This document shows, in pieces, positions 45,091 to 54,405 of a stretch of 64,000 bases of DNA. The stretch is taken from contig NZ_CSTD01000001.1 of NCBI RefSeq assembly GCF_001053185.1, positions 924,333-988,332 on the forward strand, given 5' to 3'. Position numbers and translations under genes: made by a program. The notes under the pieces are model-generated. The model worked only from the letters and a program-made list of their open reading frames with translations. It ran no database searches and was not told the DNA's origin. The first letter of the stretch is position 1. Each line of letters opens with the position of its first letter. Source of the DNA: Mycobacterium bohemicum DSM 44277. Its GTDB lineage: Bacteria; Actinomycetota; Actinomycetes; Mycobacteriales; Mycobacteriaceae.

Positions 45091-45684
45091 GGGGTGGCCC
45101 TTCAATTCGAGACGATCGGCCCCATCCGAGGCACCGAAGGAGGAGTCTTGCGACCACTCCCTGGCGACGTTACGCCTCTCATCGCCGGCGCGGCCACCGG
45201 CCTTCAGGGCGGCAACGGGCGGCCCTGCGCGGGAACAGATTTCGGAGCCCCGCCACCCGGCAAACACCCAACGTGAATCGGTGGCGCCGCCCCGGGACCG
45301 CCGATTTGTCGCCGGATCAACCGCAAAATCCCACACGGACTGCCCTCTGCGGTATTGTTGACTCTGGTTGATGCCCCAGCCCGCCGGAAGCGCCCGGTGG
45401 CGATCCGTGAGATCCCCGCCAGTAACGCGACTGGACCATACGGTTACCCAACGGTCGCTTGCAGGGCTGGTGCTGTTGGATCGCATCGTCGGAGATCTGT
45501 GCCAACCGCCCCCACGGTGATTGCCGCGTCGCGCAGTGACGCCTGCATTCGCCATGCGTGACGGCGCTGGTGATGCCGTCGCTGCGTCCGCAGAAGTACT
45601 GGCGCGCAAGCGATCTCACATAGTCGGCGCCACGCGATGCGCGCGTCGCCGCCGTCGTTCACGCGGACGCCGGGGGGAACGGCC
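45091..45684. other. Intergenic region without a recognised gene
   Basis: The 594-bp gap between the DUF5994 gene and the acyl-AMP ligase has only short open frames with no family-like sequence. It must contain two divergent promoters. If the ligase began at ATG 45637 the gap would shrink by 48 bp. ATTGTTGAC at 45353 matches one arm of the TetR palindrome found near 55.4 kb, but the other arm is lacking. Confidence 0.4.
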
Positions 45685-47319
45685 TTGAGTAAGTTCACCG
45701 AAACCATGTATGCCACCGCCCAGTCCAGTTCCAGGGGTTTGGTGGCCGGGGAGCCCGACTGCCCCATCCGGCACACCTGGGCGCAGGTGCACGAGCGGGC
45801 CGGTCGAATCGCCGGCGGCTTGGCCGCGGCCGGGGTCGGCCACGGGGACGCCATCCCTGTGCTGGCCGGTGCGCCCGCCGAGATCGCGCCGGCGGCTCAG
45901 GCCATCTGGATGCGCGGCGCCAGCCTCACCATGCTGCACCAGCCCACGTTGCGCACCGACCTTCGGCGCTGGGCCGAGGAGACCGCGGCCGTCATCAATA
46001 TGATCGGCGCCACCACCGTGGTGATCTCCGACCCGTTCATGGCCGCGGTACCGCTGCTGTCCGAGCTGGGCATGCGAGTGCTGACCATCGACCGCCTGCT
46101 GGAGAGCCGCCGGGCCTGTCCGGTCGATACCGAGGACGACGACGTCGCGCTGCTGCAGTTGACGTCGGGGTCCACCGGATCCCCCAAGGCGGTGCAGGTC
46201 ACCCACCGCAACGTCGTCTCCAACGCCGAGGCGATGTTCGTCGGCGCGAACGTCGACATCGACACCGACGTGATCGTCAGCTGGCTGCCGCTGTTCCACG
46301 ACATGGGCATGACCGGCTTCCTGACCGTGCCGATGTATTTCGGCGCCGAGCTGGTCAAGGTGACCCCGATGGACTTCCTGAGCGACATCCTGTTGTGGGC
46401 CAAGCTGATCGACAAGTACCGCGGCACGATGACCGCGGCGCCCAACTTCGCCTACAAGCTGCTCGCCAAGCGACTCCGCAAGCTGGCCGCACCGGGCCAG
46501 TTTGACCTGTCCAGCCTGCGGTGGGCATTGTCGGGCGCCGAACAGGTCGAGCCCGGCGACGTCGACGATTTCTGCGATGCCGGCAGGCCGTTCGGGTTGC
46601 GTCCGGAGGCGATCCTGCCCGCGTACGGGATGGCGGAGACCACCGTGGCGGTGTCGTTTTCCGCGTGCGGCGCCGGCCTGGTCGTCGACGAGGTCGACGC
46701 CGACATGCTCGCCTTACTCCATCGAGCCGTCCCGACGGCCAAGGGAAAGACCCGGAGACTGGCCTCGCTGGGCCGTCCGCTGAAAGGGGTGGCGGTCCGC
46801 ATCGTCGACGACGACGGCAACATCATGCCCGCCCGGTGCGTCGGCGTCATTCAGGTGCGCGGTGAACCGGTGACGGCCGGTTACGTGACGATGGGCGGCT
46901 TCGTTGCGGCCCTGGACGACCAGGGCTGGTACGACACCGGCGACCTGGGCTACCTCACCGAGACCGGGCACATCGTCGTCTGCGGCCGCGTCAAGGACGT
47001 GATCATCATGGCGGGACGCAACATCTACCCGACCGACATCGAACGCGCCGCCGCGCGGGTATCGGGGGTCCGGCCCGGCTGTGCGGTGGCCGTGCGGCTG
47101 GATGCCGGCCGCTCGCGGGAGACCTTTGCCGTCGCCGTCGAGTCCAACAACTGGCAGGACGCCGCCGACGTCCGCCGCATCGAGCGCCAAGTGGCCCACG
47201 AGGTGGTTGCCGAGGTCGACGTGCGGCCCCGCAACGTCGTCGTGCTCGAGCCGGGCATGATCCCCAAGACACCGTCGGGCAAGCTGCGGCGCGCCCATAC
47301 GTTGGCGCTTGTCGACTGA
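45685..47319 (+). CDS. Fatty-acyl-AMP ligase / acyl-CoA synthetase (FadD-like)
   Basis: The protein of about 544 residues is an ANL-superfamily adenylating enzyme. It has the P-loop [37 protein letters not shown], the motif [27 protein letters not shown], and the C-terminal [23 protein letters not shown] and [10 protein letters not shown] with the catalytic Lys. The FHDMG and YGMAE forms are those of the FAAL-like group. I prefer TTG 45685 because homologues start SKFTE and GGGGGG lies just before; ATG 45637 adds 16 residues. It activates a fatty acid, product unknown. A GAF-ANTAR gene follows 26 bp downstream on the same strand. Confidence 0.88.
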   Translation: MSKFTETMYATAQSSSRGLVAGEPDCPIRHTWAQVHERAGRIAGGLAAAGVGHGDAIPVLAGAPAEIAPAAQAIWMRGASLTMLHQPTLRTDLRRWAEETAAVINMIGATTVVISDPFMAAVPLLSELGMRVLTIDRLLESRRACPVDTEDDDVALLQLTSGSTGSPKAVQVTHRNVVSNAEAMFVGANVDIDTDVIVSWLPLFHDMGMTGFLTVPMYFGAELVKVTPMDFLSDILLWAKLIDKYRGTMTAAPNFAYKLLAKRLRKLAAPGQFDLSSLRWALSGAEQVEPGDVDDFCDAGRPFGLRPEAILPAYGMAETTVAVSFSACGAGLVVDEVDADMLALLHRAVPTAKGKTRRLASLGRPLKGVAVRIVDDDGNIMPARCVGVIQVRGEPVTAGYVTMGGFVAALDDQGWYDTGDLGYLTETGHIVVCGRVKDVIIMAGRNIYPTDIERAAARVSGVRPGCAVAVRLDAGRSRETFAVAVESNNWQDAADVRRIERQVAHEVVAEVDVRPRNVVVLEPGMIPKTPSGKLRRAHTLALVD

Positions 47320-47345
47320 CTTCCAGGGAGGGGGCGGAGAGTAGA

Positions 47346-48179
47346 TTGTCTTTCACTAAAGGTGCATGGGAAGGTGGGGGGTTGACGGACTTCGACGCGC
47401 AACCCGGCCGCAAGGCTCCGCCCGTACTGACGTCGACCCAACTGGAAGCCGACGAGGCCGAGCTGTATGCGGGGCTCCGCGGCGTGGCCGGGATCGTGGC
47501 CGATGCGCAGGGCGTGCTCGACCTCCTCCGGGACGTGGCCGAGTTCGCAGCCCAGGCGATTCCCGGTGCTGACGGTGTGGGTGTGGCCTTGATCGACGCG
47601 CGGCACACCGAACTCAGCATCCAAACCTGGGCCTCCACGGCGGTCCTTGTCCAGGAAATCGACACGATTCAGTACGACGAGCTGCACGAGGGCCCGTGCA
47701 TGACGTGTATGGAGTCGGGGCGACCCGCCGTGAGCGGATCGCTGGGCAGCGACAGCCGCTGGCCCCATTTCGGTGGCCGCGTCGCCCGGATGCAAGTGCA
47801 CTCCGCGCTGGCGCTCCCCTTGATGATCGGCGAGGTGCCGATCGGCTCGATCAACGCCTACGCAAAGAGTCGCGACGCCTTCGCCGAGCACGCCGTCCGT
47901 TTGGGAGCCCAGTTCGCCAGGACTGCCGCGGTGTCGGTGTACAACGCGCAATTGCTGGCGAACGCCCATGAAAGGACGCTGCGGCTGCAGCGGGCGTTGG
48001 ACAGCCGCGCCACGATCGACCAGGCGATCGGGATCATCCGCAGCCGTTCGGGCGGCTCTGCCGACGAGGCCTTCGAACGCCTCACCCACATCAGCCAGTC
48101 CGAGAACGTCAAGCTGCACGTCGTCGCCGAGCGGCTGGTCGAGGAGGCGGTGCGGCGCGCTCGCGCGCGGCATCACTAG
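47346..48179 (+). CDS. GAF-ANTAR regulator (copy A)
   Basis: The 277-residue protein has a GAF sensor domain (about 60-200: DGVGVALIDARHTELSIQTWAS, GPCMTCMESGRPAVSGSLG, SALALPLMIGEVPIGSINAYAKSRDAF) and a C-terminal ANTAR domain (about 212-275: LQRALDSRATIDQAIGIIRSRSGGSADEAFERLTHISQ). ANTAR proteins bind paired RNA hairpins to stop transcription termination. It starts at a TTG and follows the acyl-AMP ligase by 26 bp, so it may be co-transcribed and could govern lipid genes. Confidence 0.88.
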   Translation: MSFTKGAWEGGGLTDFDAQPGRKAPPVLTSTQLEADEAELYAGLRGVAGIVADAQGVLDLLRDVAEFAAQAIPGADGVGVALIDARHTELSIQTWASTAVLVQEIDTIQYDELHEGPCMTCMESGRPAVSGSLGSDSRWPHFGGRVARMQVHSALALPLMIGEVPIGSINAYAKSRDAFAEHAVRLGAQFARTAAVSVYNAQLLANAHERTLRLQRALDSRATIDQAIGIIRSRSGGSADEAFERLTHISQSENVKLHVVAERLVEEAVRRARARHH

Positions 48180-48182
48180 CCC

Positions 48183-48941
48183 TTAATGCGGTGGCGCGGC
48201 GATGTATTCGGTCAAGCCCTCGATAATTGCGGGGCGTGAAGTTCGGTCGGTCATCAATCGGCGCGCGACGTCGGTCAGGTGCTCGCCGCGGGCCCGCGCG
48301 TAGGACCGCAGCAGGCTGAATGCCTCCTCCACCGACACGTCCAGGGTGTGGTGCAGGAAGCCCTTCGCCTGCTCGACGGTCACACGGCTTGCCAGTGCCG
48401 AGCGCAGCGGCGGCATGAGGGTCGAGGGGGTAGGCGCACGCTCCTGCAGTATGGCGACGCACGCGATGTGCGTCAAGGTCTGGCCGACGAGCAGATCGGC
48501 GTCGGTGAGGTGGCCCGGAACGCTGCTGAACAGGTTGAGCGCGCCAAGCACCACGCCGGCGGCGCGCATCGGGACGGCGTGCACCGCGGCGAAGCCGGCG
48601 TCGACCGCGGCCGGAACGAACCGGGGCCATCGCCGCGAAGCGGCTCCGAGGTCGGCGACCGAAACCGGCTGGCCGGTGGCGTAGCAGTCCAGACACGGGC
48701 CTTCGTCGGCCTGTAGCTGGAATAGCTCGAGTTCGCGGGCCTGCTCGGAGGTGGCTGCCAGCAGGCGCAGCTGATGCAGCGGGTCGGCGAGCAGAATTCC
48801 CGCGGCCTCGATGTCGAGCAGCTCGGCACATCGCTCAGTGAGTCCGGTCAGCATGTCGACGACGTCGAAGTCGTCGAGCACGCTGTCGACGAGCGAGACG
48901 ACGGCGCCGAGGACGCGGCTTTCCCGTTCGGTGTCAGGCAC
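48183..48941 (-). CDS. GAF-ANTAR regulator (copy B)
   Basis: The 252-residue protein has a GAF domain (AGILLADPLHQLRLLAATSEQARELELFQLQADEGPCLDCYATGQP) and an ANTAR domain at the end (ALASRVTVEQAKGFLHHTLDVSVEEAFSLLRSYARARG). The GAF part keeps the EGPCLDCY motif common in this group. The start is a GTG at 48941. It is convergent with copy A (3-bp gap) and followed upstream by copy C on the same strand. Confidence 0.88.
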   Translation of the reverse strand: MPDTERESRVLGAVVSLVDSVLDDFDVVDMLTGLTERCAELLDIEAAGILLADPLHQLRLLAATSEQARELELFQLQADEGPCLDCYATGQPVSVADLGAASRRWPRFVPAAVDAGFAAVHAVPMRAAGVVLGALNLFSSVPGHLTDADLLVGQTLTHIACVAILQERAPTPSTLMPPLRSALASRVTVEQAKGFLHHTLDVSVEEAFSLLRSYARARGEHLTDVARRLMTDRTSRPAIIEGLTEYIAAPPH

Positions 48942-48983
48942 GGTGCCCCCTCCTTATCGGATTGTTTGGTTTGCGGGCCCGCA

Positions 48984-49691
48984 TCAGTCGGGTTCGAGGG
49001 TCAGTCGACCGTCGAGGATGTCGCGCGCGACGTCGGTGGCGGTGCGGCCGGTGCCGAAAGCGTGGGCGCGCAAACGGACCAGCGCCTCGGCCGGCTCAAC
49101 ACCGAGCTGGGCGACCAGCACACCGGTTGCCTGGCTGACTTCCATCCGGCTCAGTGCGTTGAGCTCGGCCCAGGCGTTGCTGGTGGGATCCGCGACGGCG
49201 GCCCGCAGGTCGCCGTCCATGAGATCCAGGAGCGGGATGCCGGCGACCTCCGCCGCGGCGACCGCGCCCGCCAGGTCATCACCCGGCAGTGGGCCCGGAC
49301 GCTCGCGGAACAGGTCGAGCGCGCCGACGAACTCGCCGGCCACGAGGACCGGCATCGCACAGACACCCCTGATTCGGTGGGCCAACATGGCGGGTCCGTA
49401 TGCGGGCCAGCGAACCTCCTCCAGGTCGGCGAGGTCGGCGACCACAACGGGGCTACGCCGCGCGACCGCGTCCAGGCACGGTCCCTCCCCGAGCGTGAAC
49501 TGCAATTCGTCGTACGCGCGCGCGGCCGGGCTACTGCACCCGAGTGTGCCGCTGTTCGCACCGTCGAAGACGAGCGAGATCGCCGCCGCGTCGACTTCGA
49601 AAAGGACCACGCACGCCTCGCACAGGCTGTCGGCGGCTTCTACCCCCCGGCGGCCGTCGACGGCCGCCAGTAACGCATCATGGATCGCCAC
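48984..49691 (-). CDS. GAF-ANTAR regulator (copy C)
   Basis: A GAF-ANTAR protein: AISLVFDGANSGTLGCSSPAARAYDELQFTLGEGPCLDAVARRSPVVVADL is the GAF part and LNALSRMEVSQATGVLVAQLGVEPAEALVRLRAHAFGTGRTATDVARDIL is the ANTAR part. The start is uncertain. GTG 49691 gives 235 residues; the frame is open further back without an ATG or GTG before it meets the phosphatase gene. The ATG at 49753 with a good GGTGGAGGG leader is out of frame and reads about 20 codons to a TAG just before this GTG. It lies downstream of the RsbP-like phosphatase on the same strand. Confidence 0.85.
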   Translation of the reverse strand: MAIHDALLAAVDGRRGVEAADSLCEACVVLFEVDAAAISLVFDGANSGTLGCSSPAARAYDELQFTLGEGPCLDAVARRSPVVVADLADLEEVRWPAYGPAMLAHRIRGVCAMPVLVAGEFVGALDLFRERPGPLPGDDLAGAVAAAEVAGIPLLDLMDGDLRAAVADPTSNAWAELNALSRMEVSQATGVLVAQLGVEPAEALVRLRAHAFGTGRTATDVARDILDGRLTLEPD

Positions 49692-49767
49692 ACCTAGCCG
49701 AGCTGGGATCGGGCGGCTGCGGAAGTGCCGGGGAATCGAGGTGGCAACGTCATCCCTCCACCTTTCA

Positions 49768-50964
49768 CTAGTTGGCGGGATTTGACGAACGGATACCGCT
49801 ATTGTGCGCCGCGGGCACGCCCAGCGCCAATACGGCGACGTCGTCCTGAACCCCTGTTCCGAGTCCGTCGAGCAACGCATGGACCGCGCTGACGATGCCC
49901 GAAGCCGTCGTCGGCGCATGCGATTTCGCGAAAGCCAGCAGCGCGCCCTGGTCGTCGTAGCGTTCGTGACCCACGCCGGTGCTCGCCTCGGTCAGTCCGT
50001 CCGTATAGAGGACCAGCGTGTCGCCCGGCGCGAGGCGGATTCGGGTGCAGACGAAATGCGGCTCCGCGATGAGACCGACGGGCTGACCGCCGACGATGTC
50101 GACGTAGTCGGCGCGACCGTCCGCGTGCAGCCGCAACGGGGGCAAATGACCTCCGCTGGCCAGCTCGACGTCAAACCCGTTGTCCCCCTTGGTCAGATTG
50201 CCGTAGATCACGGTGCTGAACCGATCGTGCAGGGCGGCGCCGAGCTTCTGGCGCAGGACCGAATGCAGGTTGTGCAGGACCTGCACCGGATCCTCGTTGG
50301 ACACCGCCGCGGCGCGCAGCGCATACCTGGTCAGCCCGGTGACCACGGCGGCCTCGACACCTTTGCCGACGACATCGCCCAGAAAGAAGCCCCACCTGGT
50401 GCGGGACAGGGGAAACAGGTCGTAGAAGTCGCCACCCACGTCGTCCACCGATGCGGTGTAGTAGTAATCCGCTGCGTCGAGTCCGGCGGGCGGCACAAGC
50501 ACCGGCGGGAGCAACGAGCGCCGCAACGTCTCCGCCAGTTCCCGGACGCGCCCGTGCTCGGCGGCGGCCCGCTGGCGCTCCTCGAGAAGCTCGCGCTCAT
50601 AGGCGCGACGGTCGGAGGCGTCCAGTGCGGTGATGCGCAGTGACTCGGGCCCACCGTCGGGGCCCGACTTGACGTTGGCGGTGAGGAACATGGGCAGCCG
50701 CGCGCCGTCCGCGGCCACGAGGTCGAGCGTGACACCGCGCAGCTCGCCGCTGGTGTGCAGCAACGGCCCGAAGTGGGTGTCGTAGTGTATCCGCCCCGCC
50801 GGGGTGAACAGTTCGCTGAACAGCCTGCCCTGCAACGCCTTTCCGTCGTAGTTCAACCACCTGGCCAAGGTGGCGTTGACGCGGACGATTCGGCCGTCAA
50901 GTCGCGCGATGAGGTGACCGCAGGGACCGTTGTCCCAAAAGTCTTCCACGGCAGCGTCGGTCAT
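49768..50964 (-). CDS. PAS-PP2C phosphatase (RsbP-like, SpoIIE domain)
   Basis: The 398-residue protein has a PAS domain (about 10-120: GHLIARLDGRIVRVNATLARWLNYDGKALQGRLFSELF) and a SpoIIE-type PP2C domain with DVGGDFYDLFPL, GDVVGKGVEAAVVTGLTRYALR, SGGHLPPLRL, LYTDGLTEA and QDDVAVLALG. Its ATG overlaps the stop of the RsbQ-like hydrolase gene by 4 nt. In Bacillus subtilis this PAS-PP2C + hydrolase pair dephosphorylates the anti-anti-sigma factor RsbV during energy stress and frees sigma B. The likely targets here are STAS proteins of the mycobacterial SigF/SigB pathway. Confidence 0.9.
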   Translation of the reverse strand: MTDAAVEDFWDNGPCGHLIARLDGRIVRVNATLARWLNYDGKALQGRLFSELFTPAGRIHYDTHFGPLLHTSGELRGVTLDLVAADGARLPMFLTANVKSGPDGGPESLRITALDASDRRAYERELLEERQRAAAEHGRVRELAETLRRSLLPPVLVPPAGLDAADYYYTASVDDVGGDFYDLFPLSRTRWGFFLGDVVGKGVEAAVVTGLTRYALRAAAVSNEDPVQVLHNLHSVLRQKLGAALHDRFSTVIYGNLTKGDNGFDVELASGGHLPPLRLHADGRADYVDIVGGQPVGLIAEPHFVCTRIRLAPGDTLVLYTDGLTEASTGVGHERYDDQGALLAFAKSHAPTTASGIVSAVHALLDGLGTGVQDDVAVLALGVPAAHNSGIRSSNPAN

Positions 50965-51761
50965 GCCGACCGAACGAAGGCCGAGATCGCCGATGCGGTG
51001 GCGTCTGGTGCGCTGACCTGCGGGCAGTGGCCCGTCGCGTCCAGGGTGATCAGTTGGCTGCCGGGGATGTGCTCATGAACGTAGGCGCCGACCTCGCGTG
51101 GCGCGATGGCGTCCACCGAGCACTCGAGGACCAAGGTGGGCAACGGTATTCGCGCGAGATCCGCGCGGTTGTCGGACAGGAAGGTGGTCCGGGCGAACAC
51201 GCGGGCGTGGGCGGGGTCATTGCGGCAGAAGGTCGCGGTCAATTCCTCCTGCAAGTCCGGACGGTCGGGCGTGCCCATGATGACCGGCGCCATCTCACGT
51301 GACCAACCCAGGTAGTTGAGCTCCATGGATTCGAGGAGTTCGTCGATATCCGACCGCGAGAACCCGCCGCGATAGCCGGCGTCGTCGATGTAGCGCGGGG
51401 ACGGTGTCAGCATCACCAGCTTCGCGAACCTGCCGGGCTCGGCGGTGGTCGCCAGCGCCCCGATCATCGCCCCGACCGAATGCCCGACGAAGGCGACGTC
51501 GCGCAGGTCGAGTTCACGGACGATGTCGAGGACGTCGGAAGCATATCCGGTCAGCGACGAATACTTCTGCGCGTCCCAGGCAGCGGGGTCCGAGGCGCCG
51601 GAACCGACGTGGTCGAAGAGCACCAGGCGGAAGTCCGGCTCCAGGCGGTGGACGACCAGGCGCCACAGCCGCTGATCACAACCGAAGCCGTGCGCGAGCA
51701 TGATAAGAGGCCCGTCCGCCGCGCCGACAACCTGAATATTGTTCCTGGCGCGGACGTCCAC
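50961..51761 (-). CDS. RsbQ-like alpha/beta hydrolase
   Basis: The 266-residue protein is strikingly like RsbQ: LIMLAHGFGCDQRLWR, RLVLFDHVGSGASD, GHSVGAMIG with Ser95, Asp217 in CSVDAIAP, and His245 in TGHCPQVSAPD, giving a complete triad. In B. subtilis RsbQ binds the PAS domain of RsbP and is needed for its activation, probably by making a small ligand. Here it precedes and overlaps the PAS-PP2C gene by 4 nt, the same order as rsbQP. It is a clear example of the module in a mycobacterium-type genome. Confidence 0.9.
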   Translation of the reverse strand: MDVRARNNIQVVGAADGPLIMLAHGFGCDQRLWRLVVHRLEPDFRLVLFDHVGSGASDPAAWDAQKYSSLTGYASDVLDIVRELDLRDVAFVGHSVGAMIGALATTAEPGRFAKLVMLTPSPRYIDDAGYRGGFSRSDIDELLESMELNYLGWSREMAPVIMGTPDRPDLQEELTATFCRNDPAHARVFARTTFLSDNRADLARIPLPTLVLECSVDAIAPREVGAYVHEHIPGSQLITLDATGHCPQVSAPDATASAISAFVRSA

Positions 51762-51823
51762 GCGTGTCAGCTTATGCCGCTAGTTCAGCCGGTGAAGACG
51801 ACGCAGGAAATTTCGGGTGTGGA

Positions 51824-52018
51824 TCAAGCCCAGAAACGGGTCTTTGACTTCTTTTCGTCGCCCTGCACGTCGGTCCACTCACCTGCCGCGTAGCTGTACG
51901 GCCTTTTGACGCCGCTGCGGATGACGTCCAGCGCGCCGCTTCGGTGCTTGACGTAGGCGTCACCGGACCGCAGGTAGTCGACAGTCGCCCCGTTTCGAAG
52001 CGTCACGATCACTGTCAC
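51824..52018 (-). CDS. Small conserved mycobacterial protein
   Basis: The 64-residue protein starts at a GTG and has a beta-rich pattern (TVIVTLRNGATVDYLRSGDAYVKHRSGALDVIRSGVKRPYSYAAGEWTDVQGDEKK). No signal or membrane segment is visible. I recall similar small proteins in mycobacteria without known function. It sits upstream of rsbQP on the same strand and downstream of the glycosyltransferase gene. Confidence 0.65.
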   Translation of the reverse strand: MTVIVTLRNGATVDYLRSGDAYVKHRSGALDVIRSGVKRPYSYAAGEWTDVQGDEKKSKTRFWA

Positions 52019-52055
52019 GGTTGAAACCTCCCTCGGCGACCGGGGGTCGGCCTGG

Positions 52056-53249
52056 TCAAACTCGTGCCCGTCGCTGCGCTATCACCCGGCGGGCGAGACT
52101 CAGGTAGGCGTTCGCGATCACCGGCCAGGCCATCCCGGGCGCCAATCGGCGGGCCTCGGCCGCCATGGCACCCGCGAGGCGCGGTTGCGTCAGGACCCGA
52201 TACAGCGCCGATGCAAGCGCATCGGGATCGTTGTGTGGGACGACGATGCCGGCCCCGCTGCCCAGCAACTCGACGGCGTGCGGGAAGGCGGTGGCCACGA
52301 CCGGCCGGCCGCTCGCGAGGGCACCGGCGAGAACACCGGAGGTGACCTGGTCCTTGGAGTCGTAGGGCAGGACGACGACGGCCGCGGACTGAACCAGCGC
52401 CGTCATCATCGCCACGCTGCGATAACCCGAATCGAAGTAGACCGAATCCGCCACGCCGCGGCGACGCACCTGCTCCAGGCGGGCGTCGCGATACGCCTCG
52501 CCCTCTGCCGCAAGCACTTTCGGGTGGGTTCGGCCCGCAACCAGGTATCGCGGCCTCCCAGGAAGGTCATGCAGCGAGCCCATGGCCTCGATGACCCGCT
52601 CGACGCCTTTGCCGGGGCGCAGGAGCCCCCACGTCAACAGGGTCGGCCGACCGCTTCGGATGCAGGAGTCCGTCGGGATCGTCGCGCCATGCGGGATGAT
52701 GGCGATCTTGTGGCGGTCCACGTCCAAGCGACGCAGCCGCCGGCCGGCGCCTTCGGACATCACGATCACCTGATCGGCCCGGGCCGCGACCGCCTCGAGA
52801 ACCGAACGTTGCTGCCGCGTCGGCTTTTTCAGCACGGTGTGAAGAACCACGATTGACGGGACGCGCAATTCGTCCATGACACCCAGGATGTCGCTCCCGT
52901 CGGTGCCACCGTAGATGTTGTCCTGGTATTGGATGACGGCGACGTCGCTCCGGTTAAGCAGTTCGGCGCATTCGGTGATGGATGCCGGCGAGCCGTTGAC
53001 CAGTTCGCCGATGACCCGGTGGCTCGCGGACGGCGGCCCGTCGGACACGCGTACGACGCTGACGTCGACGCCCTGGGCGGTCAACTCGTTGGCCAGCGCT
53101 GCGCTGAACGCGGCCAGCCCGCAGGCCGTCGGTGGATAGGTACTGAGGATGCCGAAGCTCGGCGGGTCCGAAAATCCTTGATCGGCTAGGGGGATTGTCG
53201 ACGGTAGGAACGATATTGCGGTCAAGGTGATCCCAACTGCGGTTGTCAC
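52056..53249 (-). CDS. GT4-type glycosyltransferase (duplicate copy 1)
   Basis: The 397-residue protein has a GT-B fold: FGILSTYPPTACGLAAFSAALANEL at the N-terminal Rossmann half, LLTWGLLRPGKGVERVIEAMGSL at the start of the second half, and the GT4 EX7E-like region PYDSKDQVTSGVLAGALASGRPVVATAFPHAVELL. It is highly similar to the gene at 58188-59366. Where copy 2 has QHEYGIYGG this copy has QYQDNIYGG, so a normally conserved motif is altered. GTG 53249 is used; a TTG at 53225 lines up with the start of copy 2. Its upstream region also resembles that of copy 2. Confidence 0.87.
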   Translation of the reverse strand: MTTAVGITLTAISFLPSTIPLADQGFSDPPSFGILSTYPPTACGLAAFSAALANELTAQGVDVSVVRVSDGPPSASHRVIGELVNGSPASITECAELLNRSDVAVIQYQDNIYGGTDGSDILGVMDELRVPSIVVLHTVLKKPTRQQRSVLEAVAARADQVIVMSEGAGRRLRRLDVDRHKIAIIPHGATIPTDSCIRSGRPTLLTWGLLRPGKGVERVIEAMGSLHDLPGRPRYLVAGRTHPKVLAAEGEAYRDARLEQVRRRGVADSVYFDSGYRSVAMMTALVQSAAVVVLPYDSKDQVTSGVLAGALASGRPVVATAFPHAVELLGSGAGIVVPHNDPDALASALYRVLTQPRLAGAMAAEARRLAPGMAWPVIANAYLSLARRVIAQRRARV

Positions 53250-53469
53250 CTGCGTGCCGGCGTGAGCGGTTGCTCGGTGTGGCCAGCGGCAAACGGCTGA
53301 CTCATCCCGGTTTAGCTGGGCTTTGTATCATTGTCGACGATACACGCACGGTCGATTCGTGACGCCGGTGCCATGCGTTGGCGCCCGCGTCAAGCGATCC
53401 CTTATTGACCGCTGGGGGTAGGATCGGTCAATCGGGACCGCCCAGGCCCCCACGACGAAGGGGCCAGCG

Positions 53470-53610
53470 ATGTCCGATAAGTCACCTCGAAACACGATGA
53501 GCAAGAAGTCCGGGAAATCGTTGAAGGACAAACGCGCCGACAAGCGCGACAAGGCGGCCCGCGACGCCGTGTCGTCCACCGAGGCCGTGCTGCACAGCAA
53601 GAAGCGCTGA
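53470..53610 (+). CDS. Small basic mycobacterial protein (46 residues)
   Basis: The frame MSDKSPRNTMSKKSGKSLKD onwards ends with STEAVLHSKKR and is preceded by GAAGGGG at ribosome-binding distance. It is very rich in Lys/Arg/Asp with an amphipathic helix pattern (KDKRADKRDKAARDAV). I recall short proteins of this type in many mycobacteria, usually without annotation. It is followed 19 bp later by a small membrane protein gene on the same strand. Confidence 0.65.
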   Translation: MSDKSPRNTMSKKSGKSLKDKRADKRDKAARDAVSSTEAVLHSKKR

Positions 53611-53629
53611 GGCGCAAGGGGTTTCGTTC

Positions 53630-54013
53630 GTGAGATCCGGTCGCCGGGCAGGACCAGCGCTGGCGGGAGCTTATTGCGTCTTCGCGGGAGTGTCGGAGAT
53701 CTGGGTCGGGATCACGGGAAACTGGCTGGGATTACTGTCGAAGCCCCTGAAGCCATCTTTCCGGACCGTTCTGGTCGGCGCCTGCTACGTAGCCGCCGGC
53801 ATATCGGTCCTGTCGAAGCGGAAAACCGGTCTACTCCTGGGCATTGTGTTCACCCTGCTCGAAGTCGTCGGGCGGGTGCATCTCGTTCGCATCGGGACGT
53901 TTCCGTCGACGGGGCCGGACGTCATCAAGAGCGTCGTCGGTGGGGGCATTGCCCTTGGTATCGCCGCTTATCTGGGCACCGAGTGGCGCAAGTTCGCGGC
54001 GGTCGCGGCCTGA
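53630..54013 (+). CDS. Four-helix small membrane protein
   Basis: The 127-residue protein has hydrophobic segments ALAGAYCVFAGVSEIWVGITGNWLGLL, FRTVLVGACYVAAGISVL, GLLLGIVFTLLEVVGRVHLV and VVGGGIALGIAAYLGTEW. It starts at a GTG after the small basic protein gene, so the two may be one operon. No family name is known to me. Confidence 0.7.
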   Translation: MRSGRRAGPALAGAYCVFAGVSEIWVGITGNWLGLLSKPLKPSFRTVLVGACYVAAGISVLSKRKTGLLLGIVFTLLEVVGRVHLVRIGTFPSTGPDVIKSVVGGGIALGIAAYLGTEWRKFAAVAA

Positions 54014-54199
54014 CGGCATCGACGGCGCTATTGCCAAGCGTGTGATCCCAGCGGGGTCCCGCGCCGGCAACTCCGCGTGCCGGACCGAGGCTGACGCAGC
54101 GACTACGAGTAGGCAGCATGCGGAGCGGGTGTTCAAGAGGACCGCGGCGACGAGGACCAGTTCGACGATTGCTTCCGGGAATACTGAGACAATCGCTTC

Positions 54200-54361
54200 A
54201 TGGCCACCGAACCGCCACCTCGACCATCCACTGTTCCGGAACGTCCATCGAGTATCCCGATCACGCCGGCTGAACTCGAACGGTTCGCCGATGAAGAGCT
54301 CATACGCAGCGCGCTGGACGAAGCCCGGTTGCGCGATGAGGCACCACCACACCACCGGTAG
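54200..54361 (+). CDS. Candidate small protein (53 residues)
   Basis: A short frame begins MATEPPPRPSTVPERPSS and continues ITPAELERFADEELIRSALDEARLRDEAPPHHR. The second half reads as an acidic amphipathic helix and codon use looks coding. There is no strong ribosome-binding site and I know no family. It lies just before the tRNA-Pro remnant. Confidence 0.4.
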   Translation: MATEPPPRPSTVPERPSSIPITPAELERFADEELIRSALDEARLRDEAPPHHR

Positions 54362-54405
54362 CCCGACGCGGCGCCGAGCGGGCCGTCTACCTGCGGGAGC
54401 TCTGA

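Noticed and set aside
45355..45561. Short plus-strand frame in the gap before the acyl-AMP ligase
   Set aside because: No ribosome-binding site and no coding-like pattern.
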